Part shown: positions 19,826 to 28,109 of the stretch, one piece after another
How positions within the stretch are numbered: position 1 is the first letter of the stretch
Layout of the letters: every line of letters starts with the position of its first letter
Origin: an uncultured Bacteroidota bacterium
GTDB lineage: Bacteria > Bacteroidota > Bacteroidia > Bacteroidales > P3
Direction: 5' to 3'
NCBI GenBank assembly: GCA_902774395.1
Contig: CACYIK010000001.1
Coordinates: forward strand, 62,001-126,000
DNA length: 64,000 bases
Program-made: the position numbers and the translations under genes
The notes under the pieces: model-generated
The model's input: only the letters and a program-made list of their open reading frames with translations
The model's database searches: none
What the model was told of the DNA's origin: nothing

Positions 19826-20349
19826 TCTTCCTCCGTTTCTTTTTTGATGATTTTGTCGGTCACCTCTTGGTGCTCCTCGATGAACTCCTTGAGTGACGAA
19901 GTGAGCTTGTTGCCCGTGGCGTAGACAGGCTTGTAGAGGAGGCTCGACTCGCGGGCGCTGGCGCTGATGAAACTCTCGTTCTTGTCGAGCATGATGATGC
20001 CGTTGAGCACCACGGAGAGTATGCAGAGGGCTTTCACCATGCCCAGTGTGGCGCCGGCAAGCTTGTTGACGAGGTTGAGTTTTACCGCCTTCAGCGCACG
20101 TTCGGCTATGCGGCCCAGCATAAAGGCCAGTACCAGCGTGCCGATGAGGATGACGAAGAAGGCTATCAGTATGGCGTTCTCGCCGGTAAGTCCCAGGAGC
20201 GAGGCTATCAGCTGTGCGAAGTTGACGGCGGTCCAGATGCCTATCAGCACGCCCGCCAGGGTGGCGGCTTCGCGCACCACGCCGCGTTTCCATCCCAGGA
20301 AGACCAGGATGCCTATCGGCAGGGCAATGATTAAATCCAGAAGTGTCAT
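19822..20349 (-). CDS. CvpA family membrane protein
   Basis: 175 residues with four hydrophobic segments (about 3-20, 27-50, 60-82, 100-118) and a charged C-terminal tail ending KIIKKETEEE. The opening LDLIIALPIGILVFLGWKRG and the GxLxxxxF-like third helix match the CvpA/colicin V production family, whose role is unclear in Bacteroidota. A terminator-like hairpin lies just upstream (20377-20404), so transcription into this gene may be partial read-through. Confidence 0.88.
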   Translation of the reverse strand: MTLLDLIIALPIGILVFLGWKRGVVREAATLAGVLIGIWTAVNFAQLIASLLGLTGENAILIAFFVILIGTLVLAFMLGRIAERALKAVKLNLVNKLAGATLGMVKALCILSVVLNGIIMLDKNESFISASARESSLLYKPVYATGNKLTSSLKEFIEEHQEVTDKIIKKETEEE

Positions 20350-20370
20350 TGTTCGACGTTTAGGGGTATA

Positions 20371-20404
20371 AAAACAAGCGCCCTGTCGTTGCCGACATGG
20401 CGCT
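20371..20404 (-). terminator. Terminator-like hairpin between PAP2 and cvpA genes
   Basis: On the minus strand, AGCGCC-A-TGTCG pairs with CGACA-G-GGCGCT (one mismatch) around a GCAA loop, then TTGTTTT. It sits 22 bases before the cvpA start. Confidence 0.55.
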
Positions 20405-20473
20405 CAAATAACACATTTCTTTCTCTATCAACAAGGATAGAAATAAGCAAGCACGTATTATATAACGAAAGAT

Positions 20474-21061
20474 TCATTTTTTTGTTTCACGTTGTTGCAA
20501 CTTTTTTTCTATCCAGCTGGCAATCAGGTGTACCATGTAGCCCATAAGGATGCCCAGCAGGGCGCCGCAGACCACATCGCCGGGGTAGTGCTTGCCCAGG
20601 TAGGGGCGGCTGTAGCAGGTGATGACCGCCCATGCCAGCAAGCCTACTGCCACCCAGTTGGTCTTGCTCTTCTTCCGGTATCTGAACCAGAAGAAGGCCA
20701 CCAGGGCGAAGGCGTTGGCGGCATGCGACGAGACGAAGCCGTATTGTCCGCCTTTCTTGGTGTGGAACATCACTACGTCGTCGAGGGCCCAGCAGGGGCG
20801 CAGGCGGCAGACGCTGTCCTTGATCCAGTTCGACGTCTGGTCGGCAAAGAGGAAGCAGAGACCCATGGCCGCTATCGGCAGCCACCACAGTCGGCGGTCC
20901 TCCTGGTGGCGGAGGAGTGTGAAGAGGTAGGCCAGCACCATGGCCAACATCCAGCTCCACTTGCTGCTGAAGAACCACATCACGTAGTCCATCACGGTGC
21001 AATGGTGATGGTTGATGAGGTAGAATAGCTCGGTGTCGATATTATTCAGAGTCTCAAACAT
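20474..21061 (-). CDS. PAP2 family membrane phosphatase
   Basis: 195 residues with about five transmembrane helices. The three phosphatase motifs are KDSVCRLRP (about 81-89), SSHAANAF (about 111-118, where the family has PSGH; the essential His is kept) and SRPYLGKHYPGD (about 150-161). It likely dephosphorylates lipid diphosphates such as undecaprenyl diphosphate or a phosphatidylglycerophosphate-type lipid; the substrate is not decided by sequence. It lies downstream of obgE, separated by a decamer array. Confidence 0.9.
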   Translation of the reverse strand: MFETLNNIDTELFYLINHHHCTVMDYVMWFFSSKWSWMLAMVLAYLFTLLRHQEDRRLWWLPIAAMGLCFLFADQTSNWIKDSVCRLRPCWALDDVVMFHTKKGGQYGFVSSHAANAFALVAFFWFRYRKKSKTNWVAVGLLAWAVITCYSRPYLGKHYPGDVVCGALLGILMGYMVHLIASWIEKKLQQRETKK

Positions 21062-21065
21062 TTGT

Positions 21066-21113
21066 CATTTCACTCCTTTTCACTCCCTCTCACTCCTTTT
21101 CACTCCCTATCAG
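21066..21113. repeat. Decamer array GGGAGTGAAA at the obgE 3' end
   Basis: On the minus strand, four or more 10-bp units (GGGAGTGAAA, AGGAGTGAGA) begin inside obgE and run up to the PAP2 start. The units supply the last codons of obgE (GSEKE) and its TGA. The same unit is found inside the lipoprotein gene at 46748-46791 and 47092-47133. Confidence 0.8.
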
Positions 21114-22091
21114 GTTTTTGTAGATTAGGTCTTTCAGCTCTTGGATATTCTGTCCGCTGACGGCGCTGATGAAGATGCTCTCCACGCCTTTGGGCAGGTG
21201 GCGTTTCAACTGCTTCTGCATCTCTTCGTCCATCATGTCGCACTTGGTGACGGCCAGGATACGCTGTTTGTCGAGCAATTCGGGATTGTACTTCTTCAGC
21301 TCGTCGAGCAGCACATGGTACTCTTTGGCAATCTCCAGCTGTTCGCAGCTGACCATGAAGAGCAGTATGGAGTTGCGCTCGATGTGACGCAGGAAGCGCA
21401 GACCCAGTCCTTTGCCCTCGGCGGCACCCTCGATGATGCCGGGGATGTCGGCGATGCAGAACGAGCGGTCGTCGCGGTATTTCACGATGCCCAGGTTCGG
21501 CACGAGGGTGGTGAAGGGGTAGTTGGCAATCTCGGGCTTGGCGGCGCTGACGACGCTGAGGAAAGTGCTCTTTCCGGCATTGGGGAAGCCCACAAGACCC
21601 ACATCGGCCAGCACCTTGAGCTCGATGATGACCCAGCGTTCCACGGCGGGTTCGCCGGGCTGGGCGTAGCGCGGTGTCTGGTTGGTGGCGCTCTTGAAGT
21701 GGTCGTTGCCCAAGCCTCCGCGGCCGCCCTTGGCGATGATGAGCTCCTGGCCTTCCTCGGTCACCTCGCCCAACACCTCGCCGGTCTCGGCGTCGCGGCA
21801 GACGCAGCCCAGCGGCACCTCGAGAATCTGGTCGCGGCCGGTGCGGCCGGTGCAGAGGTTCTCGCCGCCATGCTCGCCGTCTTCGGCAAAGACATGCTTG
21901 GTGTATTTCAAGTGCAGCAGTGTCCAGCGCTGCGTGGTGCCGCGCAGGATGACATGGCCACCGCGGCCGCCGTCGCCGCCGTCGGGACCCGCCTTGGCAT
22001 TGTACTTGACACGCAGCAGGTGGGCGCTACCGGCGCCACCCTTGCCGCTCCGCACCAAGATCTTGACATAGTCTACGAAGTTCGAGGTCAT
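21090..22091 (-). CDS. obgE: Obg GTPase (ribosome assembly)
   Basis: 333 residues. The glycine-rich Obg fold (about 1-158; [15 protein letters not shown]) precedes the G domain with G1 GFPNAGKST, switch [18 protein letters not shown] and G4 VTKCDMMDE. No long C-terminal OCT domain. It acts in 50S assembly and stress signalling. The gene order adk-obgE is conserved in Bacteroidota. The extreme C-terminus and stop codon come from a decamer array. Confidence 0.96.
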   Translation of the reverse strand: MTSNFVDYVKILVRSGKGGAGSAHLLRVKYNAKAGPDGGDGGRGGHVILRGTTQRWTLLHLKYTKHVFAEDGEHGGENLCTGRTGRDQILEVPLGCVCRDAETGEVLGEVTEEGQELIIAKGGRGGLGNDHFKSATNQTPRYAQPGEPAVERWVIIELKVLADVGLVGFPNAGKSTFLSVVSAAKPEIANYPFTTLVPNLGIVKYRDDRSFCIADIPGIIEGAAEGKGLGLRFLRHIERNSILLFMVSCEQLEIAKEYHVLLDELKKYNPELLDKQRILAVTKCDMMDEEMQKQLKRHLPKGVESIFISAVSGQNIQELKDLIYKNLIGSEKE

Positions 22092-22107
22092 TGATGATGA
22101 TTGATTA

Positions 22108-22139
22108 TAGGATTGCCTAGGACCTCCTAGGCAATCCTA
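22108..22139. promoter_or_regulatory. 15-bp palindrome between adk and obgE
   Basis: TAGGATTGCCTAGGA (22108-22122) and its exact complement (22125-22139), 2-base loop. It contains CCTAGG three times. It has no T-run, so an operator, a processing site or a repeat copy is more likely than a terminator. Confidence 0.55.
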
Positions 22140-22147
22140 GGAAATAT

Positions 22148-22705
22148 TTATCCAATTGCCTGGCGGATGCGGGCGGCGATGTCCTCGATGGTGCCGAGGC
22201 CGTCGACGACGCGTTGCTTGCCCTGCTTGGCGTAGTAGTCGGCCACGGGCTTGGTTTTGTTGTTATACTCCTGCAGGCGGTTGTTGATGGTGGCCTCGTT
22301 GTCGTCGGCGCGGCCCTGAATCTTGGCGCGCTCCAGCAGACGGCGCATCAGCTCGTCCTTCGGCACTTCGAGCTGCACCATGCAAGTGAGCTCGCGGCCG
22401 TGCTTGGCCAGCAGCTTGTCGAGGGTCTCGGCCTGCGCCACGGTGCGGGGGAAGCCGTCGAAGAGCATGCCTTTGGTGTCGGCGGCGATGGCTTTGTCCA
22501 TCATCTCGACGACGATGTCGTCGCTCACCAGCTGGCCGTTGTCCATGATGCTTTTGATACGTTTGCCGAGTTCGGTCTGGTCGGCAATCTCCTTGCGCAG
22601 CAGGTCGCCGGTGGAGACATGGGTGAGACCGTAGGTCTCGACGATGAAATCGCTCTGGGTGCCTTTACCGGCACCGGGGGCTCCGAAAATGACTATATTC
22701 TTCAT
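22148..22705 (-). CDS. adk: Adenylate kinase, short-lid form
   Basis: 185 residues. It converts ATP + AMP to 2 ADP. P-loop GAPGAGKGTQ at 8-17, AMP site STGDLLRKE, DGFPRT (about 84-89), and a minimal lid (KIQGRADDNE) lacking the 30-residue zinc or long lid insert. This is the usual Bacteroidota form. The start overlaps the FKBP lipoprotein stop by four bases (ATGA). A second adk is at 34222. Confidence 0.96.
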   Translation of the reverse strand: MKNIVIFGAPGAGKGTQSDFIVETYGLTHVSTGDLLRKEIADQTELGKRIKSIMDNGQLVSDDIVVEMMDKAIAADTKGMLFDGFPRTVAQAETLDKLLAKHGRELTCMVQLEVPKDELMRRLLERAKIQGRADDNEATINNRLQEYNNKTKPVADYYAKQGKQRVVDGLGTIEDIAARIRQAIG

Positions 22706-23670
22706 TTCACACTGACGATTTGGATGTCGAACACGAGGGGAGAGTAGGGGAGGATGCGGCCGTCGGGGGTACCCTTGGGACCATAGGCGAGAGCCGAGGG
22801 GATGACCACCTGGAGGACGGTGCCTTCGGGCTGGCCCATGACGGCTTTCTCCCAGCCGGGGATGAGGCTCATCTTGCCCACGACATAGGTCAGGGGCTCA
22901 TACTTGCGCTGCGGATTGTAGATCTCGCCGCTGCGGGCGTCGCCCTCGACGCTGCTGTCGAACATCGTGCCGTCGAGCAGGCGGCCGGTGTAGTTCATGG
23001 ACACGGTCTTGCCCATGGCCACCTTCGGACCGTTGCCGCGCTTTTTGATGGTGATGTAGAGGCCGTCTGCAGTGGGCTTGGCGGTGATGTGGTTCTCCTG
23101 CACATACTCGGCGATGGCCTCAGGTTCCTCGTTCTTGCGCTCGGCGCTGGCTTTGATGTAGTTGTCCTGCTCGGCGGCAAGTTCGTCCTTGGTCACGATG
23201 TCCTGCACGTTGAGCTCGTAGTAGAACTTCTGGCCCTGGCCTTCGACATAACCCTCGGGCATGCGCTCGGCACCGACATATTTGGCGGCGGTGTCGGCCT
23301 CCATGGCGAAGACGGCGATGTCACCCACATGCAGCAGCGTGAGGCCGGCGCCGACTCTGATTTCGAAGTTGGGGATAGCCTTGGCGATGCGGGCCACCTG
23401 TCCCTTGTTGCTGAACAGCTCGACGGAGTCGAATCTCACCGTCATCTCGCCGACAATCATGTCGCCCTCCTCCACCTTCTGTGCGGTGGGGTTTTCTTTC
23501 TCGAACTTGTAGTAGAGACCCGTGGGAATCTCGTTCTCGAAGTAGGCGGTGTAGCCAGCGTCGATCATCTTCTGGTCGACATTCTTGCTAGCGCTGTCAC
23601 CTTGTTTGCAGGCGACCATCGTCGCCACTCCCGCCACCAACAGGGCGGCCAATTTGATACTTTTTTTCAT
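22702..23670 (-). CDS. FKBP-type peptidyl-prolyl isomerase lipoprotein
   Basis: 322 residues. Lipoprotein signal MKKSIKLAALLVAGVATMVAC. Two FKBP-like units are suggested: a diverged one in the N-terminal half (EEGDMIVGEMTVRFDS near 65-80) and a clear C-terminal one (GKTVSMNYTGRLLDGTMFDS, LIPGWEKAVMGQPEGT, PSALAYGPKGTPDGRIL). It should fold exported proteins in the periplasm. It overlaps adk and follows the nrnA-FKBP fusion gene, so two FKBP lipoproteins are encoded side by side. Confidence 0.92.
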   Translation of the reverse strand: MKKSIKLAALLVAGVATMVACKQGDSASKNVDQKMIDAGYTAYFENEIPTGLYYKFEKENPTAQKVEEGDMIVGEMTVRFDSVELFSNKGQVARIAKAIPNFEIRVGAGLTLLHVGDIAVFAMEADTAAKYVGAERMPEGYVEGQGQKFYYELNVQDIVTKDELAAEQDNYIKASAERKNEEPEAIAEYVQENHITAKPTADGLYITIKKRGNGPKVAMGKTVSMNYTGRLLDGTMFDSSVEGDARSGEIYNPQRKYEPLTYVVGKMSLIPGWEKAVMGQPEGTVLQVVIPSALAYGPKGTPDGRILPYSPLVFDIQIVSVK

Positions 23671-23692
23671 GTTATTAATTAGTGTATGTTTA

Positions 23693-23735
23693 TTTATTCA
23701 TCATTATTCATCATTCATCACTCATCGTTCATCAC
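23693..23735. repeat. Heptamer array (GTGATGA/ATGATGA)
   Basis: On the minus strand the array begins at the TGA stop of the nrnA-FKBP frame and fills the gap to the next gene. Confidence 0.7.
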
Positions 23736-25327
23736 TTTAATTTTCTCACTTTTAAGATTTTGACGTCGAACAGCAGCTCCATCGAGTGACCTATGCGGTT
23801 GCCGTCGCCCGGCACGCCGTAGGCCTGTTCCGAGGGCAGTATCACTTTGGCGCGGCTGCCTTCGCGCAGGGTGCGCACTGCGGCGTCGAGTCCCGGCACG
23901 GGCTCCATGCGACCGGCCACCACGGTGGTCTCCACACTGTCGTAGATTACCGTACCTTCCAGAGCCTCAACGCTGTAACGGAGGGTGACGGTGTCTTCGT
24001 AGTTCACCTGCGGTCCGTGGCCGTGCTCGGTCTCCATGACACGCACGCCCGAGCCCAGGGAGGTCATCTCCCACCCGCGGCGGGATATATAAGCCTCGAT
24101 AGTAGTCTCTTGGCGGCTGGCATTGATACGGTTCGAGTTGATCATGTGCTCCTTCAGCGTGTCGCCCTTGTCCTGCTGCAGGTCCACCACGGGCACATCG
24201 CCGCAGGAGGCGAAAAGCGTGATGTTGAGAACGAGGAGCAGCAGGGTGGGGAGAAGGCTGAGACGTTGCTTGACTTTCTTCACGGTCTCCGCCAGCGACA
24301 GGTGGCTGGTGGCGCCGGCGGCGCGGGTGTGGCCGCCGCCATCGAAAAGCTCGCCGGCCAGGTGGTTGACGTCGGTGCTGTGTTTCGAGCGCAGCGAGAG
24401 GCGCACCTTGTCGTCCTCTTCGCGCACCAGGATGGAGCATTCCACGTCGCGGAGCTTCATCACCTCGTTGATGAGACCCGTGAGTTCGGCGCTCTCCACG
24501 CCGTAGGCCTCCATGTCCTCGCGGCGGATGACCATCAGGGCGGTGCCCTGCTCGGGGTATACCGTCAGCAGCTCGCTCATGGCGTGGCCGAAAAACTTCA
24601 GGCGGCGCTCGGTGAAGACGTTCTTGATTTGCTGGTTGATAGCCATGGGGTCGATGCCCATCTGCGACAGCTCGGCGGCGGCGAGGTAGAGGCTGGCCTG
24701 CCGGTTGCTGTAGCTGAAGGTGCCGGTGTCGGTGCAGAGCCCCGTGAAAAGGCTCGTGGCGGCGTCGGTGTCGAACACCTCGTGGCCGTAGGCTATGCGG
24801 AAGGCCCAGTAGATCAGTTCGCAGGTGCTCGAAATCTCAGGGTCCGACACCACAAGGTCGAAGCGTTCGCGGTCGGGGCCGATATGATGGTCGAAGAGCA
24901 GGCGCTTGGCGCGGCAGGCCTTGAAGGCCTCGGCCAGCACACCTGTGCGGTCCAGGTTGTTGAGGTCCATGGCCACCAGCAGGTCGGCCTCGTCGATGGC
25001 CTTGCGACAGCGGTCGGCGTCGGCTTTGCCGCTGAGGATGAGGTCGGTATGAGGAAGCCATGCCAGGTCGTCGGGACAGCCGTCCGGCAGCAGGGGGGTG
25101 ATGGTGACTGAGTGACTAAGTGGCTGAGTGGCTGAGTGGCAGGAAGATTCGGTCACTCTGCGAAGCAGCGAGTACATGGCGGTGAGGGAGCCCACGGCGT
25201 CGCCGTCGGCGTTGGTGTGGGCCACAAGCACGATGCGGCGGGCGTCGGCCAGCAGCCCTCTCAGGGCCGCGGGGTCCCATCCGTCGGCGAATTGCAGCGT
25301 GTGTCTGTAGTCAATCTCCATGTACAT
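23732..25327 (-). CDS. DHH phosphoesterase (NrnA-like) fused in frame to an FKBP lipoprotein
   Basis: About 531 residues. Part 1 (about 1-345) is a DHH-DHHA1 phosphoesterase that degrades nanoRNA or pAp: HTNADGDAVGS, VAMDLNNLDR, LLFDHHIGPD, GLCTDTGTFSYSN and DGGGHTRAAGA. Part 2 (about 350-531) starts with KKVKQRLSLLPTLLLL and a lipobox LFASC, then an FKBP domain (SRAKVILPSEQAYGVPGDGN). No stop separates the two. A GTG inside the junction (just before KKVKQRL, about 24281) with GGAG upstream could start the lipoprotein separately in the same frame. A repeat-derived insert (ESSCHSATQPLSHSVT, about 62-77) lies in the DHH part. Start: ATG at 25327; ATG 25321 is also possible. Confidence 0.85.
   Translation of the reverse strand: MYMEIDYRHTLQFADGWDPAALRGLLADARRIVLVAHTNADGDAVGSLTAMYSLLRRVTESSCHSATQPLSHSVTITPLLPDGCPDDLAWLPHTDLILSGKADADRCRKAIDEADLLVAMDLNNLDRTGVLAEAFKACRAKRLLFDHHIGPDRERFDLVVSDPEISSTCELIYWAFRIAYGHEVFDTDAATSLFTGLCTDTGTFSYSNRQASLYLAAAELSQMGIDPMAINQQIKNVFTERRLKFFGHAMSELLTVYPEQGTALMVIRREDMEAYGVESAELTGLINEVMKLRDVECSILVREEDDKVRLSLRSKHSTDVNHLAGELFDGGGHTRAAGATSHLSLAETVKKVKQRLSLLPTLLLLVLNITLFASCGDVPVVDLQQDKGDTLKEHMINSNRINASRQETTIEAYISRRGWEMTSLGSGVRVMETEHGHGPQVNYEDTVTLRYSVEALEGTVIYDSVETTVVAGRMEPVPGLDAAVRTLREGSRAKVILPSEQAYGVPGDGNRIGHSMELLFDVKILKVRKLK
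25098..25155. repeat. Heptamer-type array inside the nrnA part
   Basis: GTGACTGAGTGACTAAGTGG and following GCTGAGTGGCTGAGTGGC are tandem 7-8 bp units, ending with an inverted GGTCACTC. They encode the Ser/Thr/His-rich insert SATQPLSHSVT. The unit resembles that at 47362-47430. Confidence 0.75.
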
Positions 25328-25429
25328 CAACAATTTATCCGCATCATTCCTGCGGAATCAAAATGCAAATATACACTTTTTTCAGCTATTATATGTATTT
25401 ATTCTATAAAAAAATTATCAACCGCTCAA

Positions 25430-25689
25430 TACCCCCACCCCGACCCCTGACGGGGCCACCCCTCCCTGCAGGGAGGGGACGCTACGCAGCCCATTTCTAC
25501 GAGTCATTTGTACGGACCTCGCCAGTCATCCCCTCCCAGTAGAACAGGCCTCTTCACCATCCCCTCCCAGTAGAACAGGCCTTCTCATCATCCCCTCCCT
25601 GCAGGACAGACCTCTTCACCATCCTCTCCCTGCAGGACAGACCTCTTCACCATCCCCTCCCTGCAGGGAGGGGGCAGGGGGAGGGGGTA
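25430..25689. repeat. MITE-like GC-rich element, copy B
   Basis: It begins TACCCCCACCCC and ends GGGGGAGGGGGTA, the same type of TA-bounded inverted ends as the element at 2920-3060, and includes CACCCCTCCCTGCAGGGAGG with GCTACGCAG after it, as in copy A. Its right half has expanded into a 31-bp tandem repeat. No gene is seen in 25334-25913. Confidence 0.7.
25527..25669. repeat. 31-bp minisatellite
   Basis: Four consecutive 31-bp units start at 25527, 25558, 25589 and 25620, with a partial fifth at 25651. Units begin CATCCCCTCCC and end near CCTCTTCAC; units 1-2 have AGTAGAACAGG and units 3-4 TGCAGGACAGA in the middle. No spacers lie between units, so this is not a CRISPR. Confidence 0.85.
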
Positions 25690-25725
25690 AAGTTTGGGTT
25701 AAAGTGGTGTGAAGTACCTATGAAG

Positions 25726-25815
25726 ACCCTACCAACACCCTATCATCTCCTATCATGGTAGGAGTTGGGTAGGAGTTGGTACGGTGTTGGGTAGGAGTTG
25801 GTAAGGCGTTGGTGT
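25726..25815. repeat. Palindromic repeat family, copy B
   Basis: CCTACCAACACCCTATCATC and CCTATCATGGTAGGAGTTGG, then repeated GGGTAGGAGTTGGTA units. Related to 3569-3645 and 45358-45463. Confidence 0.7.
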
Positions 25816-25841
25816 TAAGTATCAGTGAGATACAAAAGACC

Positions 25842-25869
25842 AAAAAAGCACCCCTTTTGCAAGGGGTGC
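25842..25869 (-). terminator. Terminator of the BspA-like gene 1
   Basis: GCACCCCTT (25848-25856) and AAGGGGTGC (25861-25869), loop TTGC. On the minus strand it is followed by TTTTTT. Confidence 0.85.
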
Positions 25870-25913
25870 CTAACCATTTTAAAATGATATATCTATTTGA
25901 TTATCTTGGCTTT

Positions 25914-28109
25914 TTATCTTATCACCACCACCTTTCTTGCTTGATAGTTGCCAATTTTAATCATATAGGTACCGCTGGCCGGAGCATCGAAGCGCAGTGG
26001 CGTGCCGTAGTCCTGCTTGGTGGCGAGGATGCGGCCGGTGACATCGTACAGCGTCACCATATTGCCGTCGGCACCCTCAACGACCACCTGACCGTTGCTG
26101 GAGTAGACTTTGGCGTTGATGCCATCTACACCGTCGATGCCCTCTTGGGTGATGTAGATGGTGTCGTAGTGATGAGTGGTGATATAGACGGTGTCATAGT
26201 AATGGTTGTTGACGATAAGCGTGTCGAAGTGGTAGGTGTTGTAGATGGCGGTGTCGAAGTAGAAGACATTCACTATCGTGGTGTCGAACATCTGCGTGGT
26301 CATCCTGACGGTGTCGTGGATGTAGTTGTTGATGAAGGTGGTGTCGTGAACGTACTGGTTGACGTACTGCGTCATCGTGTCGTGCACATAGTTATTGATG
26401 TAGGTTGTGTCGTGGATGTACTGGCTCACGTACTGAATCATCGTATCATGGACGTAGTTGTTGACGAAGGTGGTGTCGTGGATGTAGTGGTTGATATACT
26501 CGATGGTGGTGTCGTGTACCGGCACGTAGGTCGTATCGTGCACTGGCACGTAGACGGTATCATATACCACGAGGGTGTCAGGTAGGGTGAACATGGCCTG
26601 CAGTGTGGTGTCGGAGTTGACGGTGAGGGTGTAGGGGTTGTTGCGAACGCCGTTGCTCCAGCAGAGGAAAATATTGTCGTCAGTTGGAATGGCAGTGAGT
26701 GTCGTTGTGCCGCCCAGAGGCACCACGCCGCCGCCCATTACCGTGCCTTTAGTGGGGTTAGCCGATGTCGCTCTGACCAACACACTGTCGATGGCGAAGA
26801 TTGCGGTGAGGGTGGTGTTGCCGTTCAGCACTAGGGAGTATGGGTTTTGCGTGCTGCCGTCGCTCCAGCGGACAAAGTGATAGTGTTCCTCGGTGGTGGT
26901 AGCACTGACGGTGGCTGTGTCGTTGCCGCAGGAAGGATAGGTCATCACAGTAGCGGTGCCATGCTCTGCATTTACCGAGATTTGAGGAGTTTCTATTTCG
27001 TGTAAGTTGGTGAATTGACTCCAGAAATTTGAAGCTTGATATGCCGACAATGAATTGCAGGGTACAATGATGGGCGTTGAATAATTAACACCATCCATGC
27101 AATTAACCATATAGGCTGGTGGCGTATCCGTAAGAATCTGGATGGTGTCGAATATTAATCCATCAAAACGAAAACCTATAATTGGGGAACTTATTACTAC
27201 CTTTCTAATATGTGTCCCATATGATTCAACAAACAATACTGAACTGGGTAAAGCTAGCTGGTCGAAAGTATAGTCCCAATCCCATAATGGCCATCCGATA
27301 ATTCTTAAAACACCGTCAGGAACAACTGTATTTCTGCAACCCAGTATCAAATCGCCATAGCTGGTGATAATGGCATTGCAATTGTCTCTGCTGTCATAAT
27401 ACGGATTGTTGGGGTCAACTATTATTGAGGTAAGTGTAGATACACTTGCACAAGGGATAACACCCCAGCCGCTTGCAATAGCTTTAACAGAGGCTGGAAT
27501 ATACAAAGAGGTAAATGGATTACCCATCAAACACCCTTCCCCAAGCGTTTCAATGGAATCATTTAACGTTATACTTGTTACGTTAGCATTAATCATGGCG
27601 CCACTTTCCAGAACGCGTACAGACGGAGGCAATACCACGTCGCCCAGATAGCATCCACGAAAAGCATCTCTACCAATAAATCGCAAAGAATTAGAGAATG
27701 TTACATTCGACAAAACCGAACAAAAACAAAAAGCTCCTGTACACAAACTATCTATGGTATTAGACATTACAATCGAGGTGATAAGACAATGAGAAAAAGT
27801 ATAGCATCCAATGGCCTTTACAGTATAAGTTATTCCGTTGTAGGATACAGTATCGGGCAAAACTATAGAACCCATTGGTTTTGGATTGCTTCCCCAAAGC
27901 ATTTCGGCTGACACATCCCAAATGCCTAGTCCACAAGCATCAATTTGTGCATCATTAGGATAGGTGACTTTGACATAATGATTAAAAGAATCGATGATTT
28001 TGTAATACAGCGTTTGCCCCGACGGAGCTACCGCAGAGAAGTCATAGGCAAAAGCATTTTGCCCCATCGCCATTAAGGCGGCAATCAAAAGGAATAATTT
28101 TTTCTTCAT
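25914..28109 (-). CDS. BspA-like leucine-rich-repeat surface protein with C-terminal sorting domain (copy 1)
   Basis: 731 residues. Signal peptide MKKKLFLLIAALMAMGQNAFA. Residues about 90-260 hold diverged BspA/LRR_5 repeats (SLRFIGRDAFRGCYLGDVVL, IETLGEGCLMGNPFTSLYIP). Two Listeria-Bacteroides-type repeats follow (HYHFVRWSDGSTQNPYSL, IFLCWSNGVRNNPYTL, about 410-500), then a long stalk of about 10-residue repeats of the form HDTTxxNNYxHDT (about 505-640). The end has a type IX-like sorting domain (VTLYDVTGRILATKQDYG ... MIKIGNYQARKVVVIR). It is expected on the cell surface as an adhesin-like protein. It is paralogous to 52481-54811, with the same leader and sorting domain. Confidence 0.88.
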   Translation of the reverse strand: MKKKLFLLIAALMAMGQNAFAYDFSAVAPSGQTLYYKIIDSFNHYVKVTYPNDAQIDACGLGIWDVSAEMLWGSNPKPMGSIVLPDTVSYNGITYTVKAIGCYTFSHCLITSIVMSNTIDSLCTGAFCFCSVLSNVTFSNSLRFIGRDAFRGCYLGDVVLPPSVRVLESGAMINANVTSITLNDSIETLGEGCLMGNPFTSLYIPASVKAIASGWGVIPCASVSTLTSIIVDPNNPYYDSRDNCNAIITSYGDLILGCRNTVVPDGVLRIIGWPLWDWDYTFDQLALPSSVLFVESYGTHIRKVVISSPIIGFRFDGLIFDTIQILTDTPPAYMVNCMDGVNYSTPIIVPCNSLSAYQASNFWSQFTNLHEIETPQISVNAEHGTATVMTYPSCGNDTATVSATTTEEHYHFVRWSDGSTQNPYSLVLNGNTTLTAIFAIDSVLVRATSANPTKGTVMGGGVVPLGGTTTLTAIPTDDNIFLCWSNGVRNNPYTLTVNSDTTLQAMFTLPDTLVVYDTVYVPVHDTTYVPVHDTTIEYINHYIHDTTFVNNYVHDTMIQYVSQYIHDTTYINNYVHDTMTQYVNQYVHDTTFINNYIHDTVRMTTQMFDTTIVNVFYFDTAIYNTYHFDTLIVNNHYYDTVYITTHHYDTIYITQEGIDGVDGINAKVYSSNGQVVVEGADGNMVTLYDVTGRILATKQDYGTPLRFDAPASGTYMIKIGNYQARKVVVIR

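Noticed and set aside
19826-20293. N-terminal extension of the dihydrouridine synthase to 20293
   Set aside because: It is the shadow of cvpA; MILAPMQGLTE at 19825 is the usual enzyme start.
25527-25669. CRISPR-like array
   Set aside because: Units of 31 bp follow each other without spacers and with only two sequence variants; no cas genes are present. It is a minisatellite.
25261-25694. Retron or reverse-transcriptase locus
   Set aside because: No reverse transcriptase frame is present; only repeats occur.
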